A DNA stretch of 64,000 nucleotides from contig NZ_JAFLWW010000006.1 in NCBI RefSeq assembly GCF_018555685.1, forward strand, positions 248,001-312,000, read 5' to 3'. The translations under genes and the position numbers were made by a program. This stretch comes from Aminobacter anthyllidis. GTDB taxonomy: Bacteria; Pseudomonadota; Alphaproteobacteria; Rhizobiales; Rhizobiaceae. The notes under the pieces were generated by a model. The model was not told the origin of the DNA. It worked only from the letters and a program-made list of their open reading frames with translations, and ran no database searches. Of this stretch, positions 37,624-46,875 are shown piece by piece (position 1 is the first letter of the stretch; each line of letters opens with the position of its first letter).

Positions 37624-38581
37624 GCTGCGTCCGCCCGAACAGGATCCACAGGAACAGCCCCGAACCGACGACGCCGAGCACGGTGCCGACAGGAATTTCA
37701 TAGGGGTAGCGGATGAGCCGGCCGATGATGTCGCAGGCAAGCAGCAGCACGGCACCTGTGACGGCGACCCAGGGCAGCGCGCTTTTCAGATTGTCGCCCA
37801 TCAGGCGCGACACGAGATTGGGAACCACCAGCCCGACAAACGGGATCATCCCGACGACGACGACGGCCAGCGACGAGATCACCGCCACCATGACCAGGCC
37901 GAGCTGGACGATGCGCTGGTAGTTGAGGCCGAGCCCGACGCTGACCTCACGGCCCATCGAGGCGATGGTCAGCCGGTCGGCAACCCACCAGGCCAGCGCC
38001 ACCATGGCAGCAAGGATCCACAGCAGCTCGTAGCGGCCACGCAGCACGCCCGAGAATTCGCCATTGGTCCAGATATCGACATATTGCAGCAGGTCGGTCT
38101 GCCAGGCGATGAAGGTAACCGCCGCCCCGATGACCCCGCCATAGACGAGGCCGAACAGCGGGATGAGGAATGGCTGGGTCGGCGGCAGCCGATGCGCGAT
38201 GCTGAGGAAGACCGATGTGCCGGCAAGGGCCGCCACGCTGGCGCCCAGCGTCTTCATGGCGATCGAGGCGGTTGGAAACAGCAACGTCACGGCAAGCACG
38301 CCCAGCGCCGCACTCTGGCCGGTACCCGTGGTGATCGGCTCGACGAAGCGGTTGCGCACCAGGATTTGCAGCACCAGCCCGGCAATCGCCAGGCCAGCAC
38401 CCGTCAGCACCACGGCCACCGTCCGCGGCAGGCGGCTGACCAGCAGAAGCTGCAGTGCGCCGGCGTCGGTCAACACGCTGCCCATCGGCAGGTCGTCGAC
38501 GCCGATGCCGAGGCTGAGCACGAACAGCCCGACGAGGCTGGTGGCGACCACCAGCCGCGCACTGGGCATTGCCGCCGCCAC
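37616..38581 (-). CDS. Iron-siderophore ABC transporter permease (first)
   Basis: A 321-residue FecCD-family permease. The segments RLPRTVAVVLTGAGLAIAGLVLQ and ITTGTGQSAALGVLAV are family hallmarks, as is MIPFVGLVVPNLVSRLMGDN with the conserved GLxxPxxxR. GTG 38581 overlaps the last base of the binding-protein stop; ATG 38569 is an alternative. It resembles YclN/FatD permeases for catecholate siderophores. Confidence 0.88.
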   Translation of the reverse strand: MAAAMPSARLVVATSLVGLFVLSLGIGVDDLPMGSVLTDAGALQLLLVSRLPRTVAVVLTGAGLAIAGLVLQILVRNRFVEPITTGTGQSAALGVLAVTLLFPTASIAMKTLGASVAALAGTSVFLSIAHRLPPTQPFLIPLFGLVYGGVIGAAVTFIAWQTDLLQYVDIWTNGEFSGVLRGRYELLWILAAMVALAWWVADRLTIASMGREVSVGLGLNYQRIVQLGLVMVAVISSLAVVVVGMIPFVGLVVPNLVSRLMGDNLKSALPWVAVTGAVLLLACDIIGRLIRYPYEIPVGTVLGVVGSGLFLWILFGRTQRA

Positions 38582-39486
38582 TACTTCGCCTTGGCGAAGG
38601 CTTGTTCGATGGTCTTGAGCACGCGGTGCGTCGACTGCACGCCACCGGCGGCGATGTAGAAGTCAGGCGACGGCAGGTAGATCACCTGGCCTTTCTTCCA
38701 TGCTGTCGTCTGCGCCACTAGCTCGTTGTCGAGGGTCGCCTTGGCGCCCTGTTCGCCCGAGCCGATCGCTGCGGCGCGGTCGAGCACCAGCAGCCAGTCC
38801 GGGTTTGCCTTGCTGATGAATTCGAACGAGATGGCTTCGCCATGCGTTGCCGCCTCGACGTCGGCGACCGCCGGCTCGAGGTCGAGCGTCTTGTGCACCC
38901 AGCCGAAGCGCGAGCCGGGACCGTAGGCGGTGATCTTCGGACCGTTGGTCATCAGGATCAGCGCCTTGCCCTTGCCCTTCACCGCCTGCCTGGCGGCTTC
39001 GACGGCGGCATCCAGCTCCTTGGTGGCGGCAGCAGCTTCGTCCTGCTTGGCGAACAGGTCGCCATAGGATGCGAGGCGCGTCTTGGCCTGGGCAACGAGG
39101 TCGTCGCCGTCCATGGTCATGTCGATGGTCGGGGCCACGCGCGACGTCGCCTCGACCTGCGTCGACGAGCGGCCGCCGACGATCACCAGGTCGGGGGCAA
39201 GTTCATTCAGCGCTTCGAGGTTAGGTTCAAACAGCGTGCCGACGACGGTGGCGCCCTTGGCGACGTCTGCCAGTTCCGGCACGAACAGCTTGTCGGGAAT
39301 GCCGGCCGGCTGGATGCCGAGGCGGTTCAGCGTGTCGATCGCGGCGATGTCAAAGACGGCGACCTTGGCCGGGACCTTGTCGATGGTCTTGGGGCCGGTC
39401 GCGGTGGTGATCTCGACGGCGAAGGCGGGTGCAGTGGCAATAGCCAGTGCCGCCGCAAGATTGGCCAGCAGGCGAACAAACTTCAT
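38581..39486 (-). CDS. Ferric-siderophore periplasmic binding protein (FpuA/YclQ/CeuE-like)
   Basis: A 301-residue binding protein with a cleavable signal peptide (LLANLAAALAIATAPAFAVE) and no lipobox, so it is periplasmic. The pattern VAVFDIAAIDTLNRLGI, VGTLFEPNLEALNELAPDLV then IVGGRSS matches the FpuA/YclQ/CeuE/VctP group that binds petrobactin and other catecholate chelates. GGAGACAAAAG precedes ATG 39486. It sits directly after asbF and leads the import genes, as expected for recovery of the siderophore made by the upstream genes. Confidence 0.88.
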   Translation of the reverse strand: MKFVRLLANLAAALAIATAPAFAVEITTATGPKTIDKVPAKVAVFDIAAIDTLNRLGIQPAGIPDKLFVPELADVAKGATVVGTLFEPNLEALNELAPDLVIVGGRSSTQVEATSRVAPTIDMTMDGDDLVAQAKTRLASYGDLFAKQDEAAAATKELDAAVEAARQAVKGKGKALILMTNGPKITAYGPGSRFGWVHKTLDLEPAVADVEAATHGEAISFEFISKANPDWLLVLDRAAAIGSGEQGAKATLDNELVAQTTAWKKGQVIYLPSPDFYIAAGGVQSTHRVLKTIEQAFAKAK

Positions 39487-39558
39487 CTTTTGTCTCCGTC
39501 CTCGTGGATTTGCGCCGGTTGCTTAAAACCTTCGCGATATACTCTTCTTTGGCGCATA

Positions 39559-40404
39559 TCAGAAGCTGCCGGTGCGCAGCAAGACTTCGTCGCGGCCCTT
39601 CAAGCGCTTTATTGCCTGGCGGTCGCTGCGCAGCACGTTGAAGCAATCATTGCCGAACCATTCGAGCGAAGCCTCGACATTTGGGTCGTCGCGCAGTTCG
39701 CCGAGGAAGCGCCGGTAGTCGACCTTGCCGTCGAACAGCGGCGTCATGCCTTCGCGGCTTCCGGCCGCCGCATAGACATTAGCCGGCTCGAAGACCCGGA
39801 GATCGGCGCGCGAGCGCACGTTCTTGAGGTGGTAGTGGCGGATATGCGGGCGCATCGCCGCGTGCGCAGCGACTGGGTCGTCTCCGCCCTCCCAGACATG
39901 CAGCGTGTCGAAGTTGAGCTTGAACGCCGGATGGTCGACCTCGGCAACGAGCCTGAGCGTCGACGCGCCGCAATCGGCCAGCGTGCCGGGATGCGTCTCG
40001 GCCAGGAGTTCGAGGTCGAAGTCAGCGGCGATCTCCGAAATCTCGCGCAGGCGCGCGGTGATGATGCGCCTGACGTCGGCGGGCGTGTCGCGGCTGCCAC
40101 GGCTGCCGGCGAAGGTGCGGATCTTCCTCGCCCGCCAGTGCCGCGCGAGGCGGCACAGGTCGACCGTCTTCTTGTGCAGGGTCTCGGCGTCGCCGTCGAG
40201 CGGCAGGTAGTCGCTGACCATCGGCACATTAAGCCCCTGCTCGTCCAGCCAGTCGGCGTCGCACTGCGGCTGGTAGGCGAGGTTGCGCGCATGCGCACCC
40301 CAAAGCTCGATGCCCTGGAAGTCATTGGCGCGCGCCCATCTAGCGATGTCCTCGAGCGAGAGGAGATGATGGCGGAAGGTGATGGTGCAGAGCGAGATCT
40401 TCAT
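39559..40404 (-). CDS. asbF: 3-dehydroshikimate dehydratase AsbF-like (makes 3,4-dihydroxybenzoate)
   Basis: A 281-residue TIM-barrel protein of the xylose isomerase-like superfamily, almost the same length as Bacillus AsbF, which converts 3-dehydroshikimate to 3,4-dihydroxybenzoate for petrobactin. It starts KISLCTITFRHHLLSLEDIA. Metal and catalytic candidates are in LELLAETHPGTL, FKLNFDTLHVWEGGDD and IRHYHLKNV. The start overlaps the preceding stop (ATGA). Position as the last biosynthetic gene after asbDE is the same as in the Bacillus operon. Assignment combines sequence and strict synteny. Confidence 0.87.
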   Translation of the reverse strand: MKISLCTITFRHHLLSLEDIARWARANDFQGIELWGAHARNLAYQPQCDADWLDEQGLNVPMVSDYLPLDGDAETLHKKTVDLCRLARHWRARKIRTFAGSRGSRDTPADVRRIITARLREISEIAADFDLELLAETHPGTLADCGASTLRLVAEVDHPAFKLNFDTLHVWEGGDDPVAAHAAMRPHIRHYHLKNVRSRADLRVFEPANVYAAAGSREGMTPLFDGKVDYRRFLGELRDDPNVEASLEWFGNDCFNVLRSDRQAIKRLKGRDEVLLRTGSF

Positions 40405-41702
40405 TCGGCTGCTCCGAGCAGTTCGATGGGGGTTGTGTGGGGGATGCCCTTGCTGGCGCACCACGCCCGGAAGGCCTCGCCGAGCCTCGCCTTGATCCGC
40501 CGTTCGAGCCCGTCCAGCGTGTCGAGCCGTAGCAAGACGTCGTCGGCGAGGCTACGGTCCTCGGTCTGGGCCAGCTTCATCACTGCATAGTGCAGCGCCT
40601 TGAAGTCCTGGATCACGCGCTCGATCTCGTCGCACCAGTGGTCGAAATCGGCGTTCGCCAGCTTCATCTCGCGCCAGAAGAAGGCGAAGCCGTGCTCATA
40701 GGCATATTTGCGGATCGAGATGACGGGTACCTCGCGCAAGGCGGCGCCGAGATCGGCGAGCTTCACGCCATCGCGGCCTTCGAGATGGGCTGAAACGATG
40801 CGGCGCACCCCGTCGACCAGCGGATTGTGGTCCGGCTGATGGCAGGCGAGGAAGAAGTCGCGCAGGTCGGTGGCGGCGGGCACACGCGCCTCCAGCCGGT
40901 CGAAGATGTAGCCGCCGCCGACGGTTGGCTGGCGGATCGCATGGATGACCTTGTCGCGGGCGATCTGGCCTTCCCAGCGGAAGTCGGGATCATTGACCTG
41001 CCAGATCTTCGGATCGTCGGTTTTCTCGATCATCAGATAGTGCGGGAACGGGTTCTGGTTGAACTTGTTCTCCCGCTCCGGCAGGTGGAACAGGTCCAGC
41101 ATCACCATCAGATATTCGCTCTCGCGCTTGCGTTCGAGCAGGTCGAGCATGACGACGATGTTCTGGTCCTTGGACCGCGCCGGGTCGTACCATTCATGCA
41201 TGGCCACGCCGTAGAGCCGCTGGTACCAGGCGCGGAAGAAATCGTGGTTGATAGACTTGTCGTGATAGGCGAGCTGCCAGCGCTCGTTGATGGCAAAGCC
41301 GGCGTCCCAGACGCTGAAATAGAACGGCCGCTGGTCGATGCCGGATCGCTTCAGCGCATCGCAGACGCTGCTGACGAAGCAATGCACCTTGATGTCGATA
41401 TAGTCCTCGCCATGCACGCCTTCGCCCTGCGGCGCAGGCTTGGCCTCTGCCGCAACGGCTTCGCCGGTGAACAGCTGCGCCAGTTCGCGCACCGTATCGA
41501 TGTCCTGGCGGTTGATCGCCTCTTCGGGCGCGGCCAGGCCGAACTCGAGCTCAAGGCTGAGGAAAATCTCGAGGATCAGCACCGAGTCGAGATAGAGGTC
41601 CTCGTTGAGCCGCGCGTCCGGGCCGAAGCGGTCGAGATGGGCATGGTTCATATGATCGCGCAGCACGGTGCCGATCGCTTCGATCACCTGTTCGGTGTTC
41701 AT
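40401..41702 (-). CDS. asbE: AsbD-AsbE fusion: aryl carrier protein plus petrobactin condensation protein
   Basis: A 433-residue protein. Residues 1-80 form an acyl-carrier domain with the phosphopantetheine serine in LYLDSVLILEIFLSLELEFG, like AsbD. After a short Ala/Pro/Glu linker (about 80-95), residues 95-433 match AsbE (YIDIKVHCFVSSVCDALKRS, NERWQLAYHDKSINHDFFRA, EYLMVMLDLFHLPERENKFN). In Bacillus these are separate proteins: AsbD holds 3,4-dihydroxybenzoate as a thioester and AsbE transfers it to spermidine. The frame is continuous, so fusion is not a sequencing slip. Start ATG 41702 overlaps the asbC stop. Confidence 0.85.
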   Translation of the reverse strand: MNTEQVIEAIGTVLRDHMNHAHLDRFGPDARLNEDLYLDSVLILEIFLSLELEFGLAAPEEAINRQDIDTVRELAQLFTGEAVAAEAKPAPQGEGVHGEDYIDIKVHCFVSSVCDALKRSGIDQRPFYFSVWDAGFAINERWQLAYHDKSINHDFFRAWYQRLYGVAMHEWYDPARSKDQNIVVMLDLLERKRESEYLMVMLDLFHLPERENKFNQNPFPHYLMIEKTDDPKIWQVNDPDFRWEGQIARDKVIHAIRQPTVGGGYIFDRLEARVPAATDLRDFFLACHQPDHNPLVDGVRRIVSAHLEGRDGVKLADLGAALREVPVISIRKYAYEHGFAFFWREMKLANADFDHWCDEIERVIQDFKALHYAVMKLAQTEDRSLADDVLLRLDTLDGLERRIKARLGEAFRAWCASKGIPHTTPIELLGAAE

Positions 41703-42970
41703 CACGCGACCTCCTTCGCCAATGCGGCGAACTGCCCGGCCGCGTGCTGTGCCGCGACCTCGCGGCGGCTGATCTTGCCGTTGGCCTGGCGCGGTATCGC
41801 GTCGACCTGGACGATTTCCATCGGCAGCTGGTGGCTCGCGAGGTTCTGGGCGCACCATTGCCGCACGGCCGGGCCCTCCAGCCGCTCTGTGGCACTGAAC
41901 AGCAGGCCGACCCGCTCGCCTGCGAGAGTGTCGGCTTTGCGGAAGGCGACGGCGTCGGTGACTGAAGGCATCGACATCACCACGTCCTCGACCTCGCGCG
42001 GATAGACGTTGAGCCCGGAGACATTGATGGTGTCGTCGAGCCGGGAGACGAACACCAGCATGCCGTCCGGCCTGTAGTAGCCGAGGTCACGGGTGGCGAT
42101 GTCGCCATTCGGACCACTGACGATCATCTCGGATGGCGCCACGGCGCTGTTGGAGCAGGCGACGCTGTGGTGCGGCAGAACGAAGCCCATGTCGGCCGCG
42201 TCGGTGACATCGGGATTGACGGCGATGCAACCGGTTTCCGAGCAGCCATATTGCTGGAACAGATGTGTCGTCCGCGCCCGGATGCGGGCGAACCACGGTT
42301 CGGGCAGCACCGTGCCCGAGGTCATTGCCGCATGGAGTTTCTCGCCCTCGGGCATCAGCCGGGCCAGCGTGTGCAGCACCGCCGGCGACGAATAGAGCAA
42401 AGGCTGCTCGATGCCGCGCAGGGTCCTGAGCAGGTACTTCGGATTGCCGGCGTCGACGATGACCGGCGTGCGGCCGCGCTTGAGCGCCACCAGTATGCCG
42501 CAGATCAGCCCGTAGGAATGCGTCGTCGGGCAGGCGATGACGGGCGTCATCTCCTCCGGCTGGCGGAACGTCGCCACGTAGCTTGCCACTTCCGCATCGA
42601 TCTCGGCCCAGCCGCGGGCGATGCATTTCGGCGCGCCTGTGGTGCCGGAGCTCATCTGCAGCAGCTGGCCCGTTGAAGCCGGCTCGACCTGGGTCGACAG
42701 CGTCTCCGCTTCGAGGCTGTTGAAGTATAAGGCGTTGCAGCCCGCGGCGACGGCAAGCCGGCGCGCCGCGGCATGCGGCGTTGCCGGATGAATCGGGAAG
42801 ACGCTGGCGCCGATGTTGCGGATGGCAAAGAACAGCGCCAGCCAGCCGGCTGTGTCGCTGAAGCAGACGGCGTAACGCGCGTTCGCGCTCAGTCCGGCCT
42901 TGTCGGCGCTCAGCACGACCATCTGCTCGAACTTCTGTCGGTCATAGTACCTGTCGTCGATCTGGAGCAT
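41702..42970 (-). CDS. asbC: 3,4-dihydroxybenzoate-AMP ligase AsbC-like
   Basis: A 422-residue adenylate-forming enzyme, short for the ANL family and similar to AsbC in length. The nucleotide loop is LQMSSGTTGAPKCIARG, the A5-type region is QQYGCSETGCIAVNP, and the hinge region is MLVFVSRLDDTINVSGLNVYP, with a C-terminal lysine in RQANGKISRREV. It should activate 3,4-dihydroxybenzoate and load it on the carrier domain of the next protein. AAGGA overlapping the asbB stop precedes the ATG. Confidence 0.87.
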   Translation of the reverse strand: MLQIDDRYYDRQKFEQMVVLSADKAGLSANARYAVCFSDTAGWLALFFAIRNIGASVFPIHPATPHAAARRLAVAAGCNALYFNSLEAETLSTQVEPASTGQLLQMSSGTTGAPKCIARGWAEIDAEVASYVATFRQPEEMTPVIACPTTHSYGLICGILVALKRGRTPVIVDAGNPKYLLRTLRGIEQPLLYSSPAVLHTLARLMPEGEKLHAAMTSGTVLPEPWFARIRARTTHLFQQYGCSETGCIAVNPDVTDAADMGFVLPHHSVACSNSAVAPSEMIVSGPNGDIATRDLGYYRPDGMLVFVSRLDDTINVSGLNVYPREVEDVVMSMPSVTDAVAFRKADTLAGERVGLLFSATERLEGPAVRQWCAQNLASHQLPMEIVQVDAIPRQANGKISRREVAAQHAAGQFAALAKEVA

Positions 42971-42980
42971 CGATTTTCCT

Positions 42981-44693
42981 TCAGGCGTCGGGGATGGAGA
43001 GGGGGTTGGGAACGGCGTGGCTCGAGTGGCCGGTGTTCAGCTTGCGGGCGAGCAGGGCTTCGGCCGCAATCGTCGGTCGTGCGAGCCCGAGCCGGTCCTG
43101 GCGCGCGCCGAGCCCGTGGGTGGCGGCGTAGTCGGCCAGCATCCGCCGAACGGTTTTCCAGAAGTCGGCTTCGTGCAGGCCGTAGAACGTTTGCAGCAGG
43201 TGCGAGACCTCGGCCAGGTTGAAGACGAACAGCGCATCCGTCACCAGCTCGCCGAGCGTCTCGACATCTTCCATCCAGTAGTACTGGTCAGGCAATGCGT
43301 CGCGATAGACCGGGTCGAGCGCCAGGAAGTCGGGCGCCTTGTCCGGCTGGATGAGGAATTCGGGCACGTATTCGACGCTGTCGTGGAAGTCGCGCAGCAC
43401 CAGCCTGACCGGCCAGCCGTCGCGATGGACGAGCACCATGTTCTGGCCGTGCGCCTCGGTGGCGATGCCATGCCCGACGAGCAGGTGCCAGACCGGCAGG
43501 ATGGCGACATCGAGCAATTGTACGAGCCAGTTCCGGAAGCCGTGGCGGCGCACCCATCCGTCGATGAATGGGCGTCCGTCCTGTTCGGTCGCCATCAGCG
43601 CGTTGAACGGCACTGCCTGTTCGCCCTCGCCGAGCGTCGAGGTGACGCTGCGGCGCCAGATCGCCGCGAGCTGGCCGGCCAGCGGACCGTCGAGCCCGGC
43701 GATGATGCCGGCATATTCGTCGAGCACGACAAGCGGATATGTCGTCTCGAACAGCGGATCGCTGGTAACGATGTCGCCGAGCCAGCGCGAGATCACCGGT
43801 GCCGTGCACACCGAATGCGGCTCGATCGTCCGCAGCGACGACGAGTTGCTCATGTTCATCGACAGCTTGACGTTGGCCGCCTCGGGCCGGTCTGCGTTGA
43901 GCAGCGTCCGGATCGACTGGCTCGCCGTGTAGCGGTCGCCGGCGATGCCGGCGAAATGCGCGGTTCCGTCGGCGAGCCATGGTGCCAGCAGCGTGTCCCG
44001 CAGCGACTGCCACTGCCATGGATGCAGCGGCAGCAGGCAGCAGTCGTCCCAGGCAAGGCCAAGGCGGGTGCGCTCCCGGTCGAGCTGGGCAAAGACCACC
44101 GTGCCAAGCTCGGCGATCCAGAACGCGGCTTCATCGATCGGCAGGCGCTGGCTTACCTTGCTGCGCTTCACCAGCAACCAGGCGAGCTGGAAGCTGTTGC
44201 CGGCCTCGGGGCCGAAATCGCGGTTGTCGCTTTCGCTGAACCCCGTCCGAGCCTTGAAGCAGGGATGGTAGGCATGGCCCTCGTGCAGCGCGCCTTCGAG
44301 CGCGGCGAAGCCGAGGTCGCGGCGCGACCCGTAGCCAAGGTTGCGGTCGTTCCAGCTGCAATGCGCCAGCGTGCTTTGCAGTTCGCCCAGCAGCCGGCGC
44401 CTGTCTTCTGCGGAAGCCGGCAGGCTCGCCACCAGCTCGTCCAGTGTCGCGGCTTGCCATGCTCCATCGCGCCTTTCGCTCTCGACCGAGCCGGCCGCAA
44501 GGCGGATGCGGCCGAACGCGCCTTCCATGCCTGCGCAGCGAAAACGCTTGTTACCATGCGACCATGCGAAGGCGACCCGTGCGCCGTCACGGGCAACCGC
44601 CGCCTCGACGAGCCCCTCATACAGCACGGCCTCGACCAACTGCCTGACGACGCGCTCGTCGGGACGCCCCGGCAGGTCAAGAGGCAAGGGCAC
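42981..44693 (-). CDS. asbB: IucA/IucC-type NIS siderophore synthetase (AsbB-like)
   Basis: A 570-residue NRPS-independent siderophore synthetase. The diagnostic motif is LHEGHAYHPCFKARTGFS, followed by LLPLHPWQWQSL, SIRTLLNADRPEAANVKLSM and EAHGQNMVLVHRDGWPVRLV. These enzymes adenylate a carboxylate of citrate and join it to an amine, here presumably a spermidine arm. I chose GTG 44693 because GGAG lies upstream; the TTG at 44720 has no site. It overlaps asbA by 17 bases. Which synthetase acts first is assigned by synteny only. Confidence 0.9.
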   Translation of the reverse strand: MPLPLDLPGRPDERVVRQLVEAVLYEGLVEAAVARDGARVAFAWSHGNKRFRCAGMEGAFGRIRLAAGSVESERRDGAWQAATLDELVASLPASAEDRRRLLGELQSTLAHCSWNDRNLGYGSRRDLGFAALEGALHEGHAYHPCFKARTGFSESDNRDFGPEAGNSFQLAWLLVKRSKVSQRLPIDEAAFWIAELGTVVFAQLDRERTRLGLAWDDCCLLPLHPWQWQSLRDTLLAPWLADGTAHFAGIAGDRYTASQSIRTLLNADRPEAANVKLSMNMSNSSSLRTIEPHSVCTAPVISRWLGDIVTSDPLFETTYPLVVLDEYAGIIAGLDGPLAGQLAAIWRRSVTSTLGEGEQAVPFNALMATEQDGRPFIDGWVRRHGFRNWLVQLLDVAILPVWHLLVGHGIATEAHGQNMVLVHRDGWPVRLVLRDFHDSVEYVPEFLIQPDKAPDFLALDPVYRDALPDQYYWMEDVETLGELVTDALFVFNLAEVSHLLQTFYGLHEADFWKTVRRMLADYAATHGLGARQDRLGLARPTIAAEALLARKLNTGHSSHAVPNPLSIPDA

Positions 44694-46464
44694 TGCCGTC
44701 TCCGTGGTAGAGGCCGGCAATGGCGGCGAACAGCGGGTTGGGGAAGCGGGCGTAGAGCGAGCGCTCGTTGCTGGTCTGCAGTTCGTCGACGTCGAACAGG
44801 CGCGTCATCAGGTTGGCCTTGAACGCCACCGTCGGCCGGTCGAGCAAGCTGCGGACGAATTCGCGGCCAACGCCCGACGTCGTTCGCGACAGCACCTCAA
44901 GGCGGTCGCGCAGCATGTGCAGCAGGACCACCTCGTCGATCAGGCCGTCATGCCCCATGCGGGCGATGACCGAGAAGATCTGGTTGACGATCAGGTAGTA
45001 GGCGAAGCGGTCCTGGATATCGCGGTCGTCGTAGTAGAGCGAGGCGATCTCGGCTGCCTCCGGCACATGCTGGCTGAGGCGGGCGCGATGGCGTTTCGAC
45101 AGGTAGAAGCCCTGGTTGTCGCGATAATAGCCGGCGGTCGGATAGCCCTGGCTGACATCGACCAGGCTGTTCTGCTGGTGCGCCTCGAGCGCCAGGCCGA
45201 AGTCGTCATACAGCATGACCAGCGGGTCGAGCGCGCAGTCGAGATAGCGCTGGAACCAGTGGCGGCAGACAAGCTCGGGATGCGTGCCGTCCCTGAGGCA
45301 GATGGTGCGGATGATGCGTTCGAGCCGCGACTGTTCGCCGGGCAGCGGTTCGGCGGTCAGCGCGGCAATGGTGATCTTGCCACGTCCCTTGCAGGTGACG
45401 AACGGGTTCTCGCGCAGGATCACCTCGAAGCCGCTTTCGCTGCGGCCTGGCAGGTCGAGCGTGATGTAGGCGGGGTCGGCGATCAGCTTGAAGCGGCCGT
45501 CGTCGCTGCCGATGCCCGTCCGCTGGAGCAGCTTGGCCATGGCGACCCCGGCCTCCAGCTCCTTGCGGCTGTTGACCCTGAGCGAATTGGTGATCCGCAC
45601 CGGCACCGAGAATTTCAGCATCCACGGCAGGCCTTCGCTGTAGACGGTGCGTACCGAAGACGTGGCGGTGAATGTGGGACCGGCTGGGCCGACGAGCCTG
45701 AGCTTGCGCGCCGCCTGAAGCGCGCGGATGCCGTCGTCGAGCAGCAGTGCCTCGGCTTGCAGCGGGTGCATCGGCAAGGGTATCTCGCCGGGGCGCAAGC
45801 CAAGGTCGGCACCACCTGTCAGTGACGCGACGATCTCCGGCGCGGACTCTGCTGCCGCCGATTTGTGGCTGACGACAGACGCATCGGCGGCGAAGTAGAC
45901 CAGCTGGAAATTGCCGCGCAGCTCCGGCGCGTAGCTCGGCTCCTGCCACGAGGTCATGCCTTGCCGGCTCTTCGGCGTCGGGTGCAGCGAGTGCCCGAAC
46001 ACCAGCGACTGTTCGGCGGCAATGAAGCTGTCGTCGTCTTCGCCGGGGCGGTGCGCCTCGATGTAGCGCAGCGTCTGCTGGTAGCTCTGCAGCGCCCGGC
46101 CGAGCAGCTCGAGTTCGCAGCCGCGCATCGCGTCGCCGCGCTCGTCGTGCAGTTGCCTGTAGGCTTCCTGCAGCAGCAGCTGCAGTGCGGCGAAGGGTTC
46201 GACGTGGCGCCAGCCGCCTTCCGTCGCCCGCCGCTGCCGCTGCCAGACCTTTCCGAAGCGGTGCGGGCCGCACAGCGAGTGCGAAACAAGCTCGGCGCGC
46301 AGCACGAGCTGCTGTGCCGCCAGAACCAGTTCGATGCAGTCGACGGGGTCGTCCGTGCCGAGCCTGTGTTGCGTCACCCTGCCGGGCGAGATTTCGCGGA
46401 CATAGCAGTTCGCGAAATTCTGGAACGTAGCGTGTTCGGCAACCTGCCGCTGCGTGAGCTTCAT
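44677..46464 (-). CDS. asbA: IucA/IucC-type NIS siderophore synthetase (AsbA-like)
   Basis: A 595-residue NIS synthetase, close to the 602 residues of Bacillus AsbA. Motifs include VFGHSLHPTPKSRQGM, IPLPMHPLQAEALLLDDGI, SSVRTVYSEGLPWMLKFSVP and EAHQQNSLVDVSQGYPTAGY. AsbA adenylates citrate and couples it to spermidine in petrobactin synthesis. It opens the asbA-asbB-asbC-asbDE-asbF run, with all junctions overlapping or within about 10 bases. The ribosome binding site is weak (GACGACAG). Confidence 0.9.
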   Translation of the reverse strand: MKLTQRQVAEHATFQNFANCYVREISPGRVTQHRLGTDDPVDCIELVLAAQQLVLRAELVSHSLCGPHRFGKVWQRQRRATEGGWRHVEPFAALQLLLQEAYRQLHDERGDAMRGCELELLGRALQSYQQTLRYIEAHRPGEDDDSFIAAEQSLVFGHSLHPTPKSRQGMTSWQEPSYAPELRGNFQLVYFAADASVVSHKSAAAESAPEIVASLTGGADLGLRPGEIPLPMHPLQAEALLLDDGIRALQAARKLRLVGPAGPTFTATSSVRTVYSEGLPWMLKFSVPVRITNSLRVNSRKELEAGVAMAKLLQRTGIGSDDGRFKLIADPAYITLDLPGRSESGFEVILRENPFVTCKGRGKITIAALTAEPLPGEQSRLERIIRTICLRDGTHPELVCRHWFQRYLDCALDPLVMLYDDFGLALEAHQQNSLVDVSQGYPTAGYYRDNQGFYLSKRHRARLSQHVPEAAEIASLYYDDRDIQDRFAYYLIVNQIFSVIARMGHDGLIDEVVLLHMLRDRLEVLSRTTSGVGREFVRSLLDRPTVAFKANLMTRLFDVDELQTSNERSLYARFPNPLFAAIAGLYHGDGSALAS

Positions 46465-46558
46465 CTGTCGTCACCACATGGTTTGACCGATAGAGTCCCT
46501 TGCAGCAGCTAGGTATCTGACGGATTTTCTCGGGAACTCAGGCGCTGCCTAACGAGCC

Positions 46559-46843
46559 TCAGGCACTCCACTGGATGGTGCGTTCCGGCTCGCGGAAGGC
46601 GAAGCGGGCGAGATGGTCGTCGATGACGGCCTTGGTCCGCGCCAGCTGATCGGCGTCGGGCGCATCCACCGCGATGGTCAGGGCGGTGGCGTCGGCGTCC
46701 ATCACGGCATGGCCGAACGGGAAATGGCATTCGCCGTGCCCGTCGCCATGTGTCACCTCGATCTTGTGGGCAAAATGCTTGCACAGCTGGGTCAGGTACT
46801 TCACGCCATGCTCGGTCTCGAACCGTCCCGTCGATTGAAACAT
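46559..46843 (-). CDS. DUF2218-family protein
   Basis: A 94-residue protein with YLTQLCKHFAHKIEVTHGDG then CHFPFGHAVM and the tail FREPERTIQWSA, matching DUF2218. The family is of unknown function and often lies near iron-siderophore genes. It is His/Asp/Glu rich, which would suit metal binding. It lies between the TonB-dependent receptor and asbA on the same strand. Confidence 0.8.
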   Translation of the reverse strand: MFQSTGRFETEHGVKYLTQLCKHFAHKIEVTHGDGHGECHFPFGHAVMDADATALTIAVDAPDADQLARTKAVIDDHLARFAFREPERTIQWSA

Positions 46844-46875
46844 GATCTCTGTCCTCGTCCGCGCTTTCAGTTGAA

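Noticed and set aside
46465-46558. Possible iron boxes before asbA
   Set aside because: Two sites (TTGACCGATAGAGTCC and TGACGGATTTTCTCG) miss one base of TGA-N9-TCA, so they are not reported as operators.
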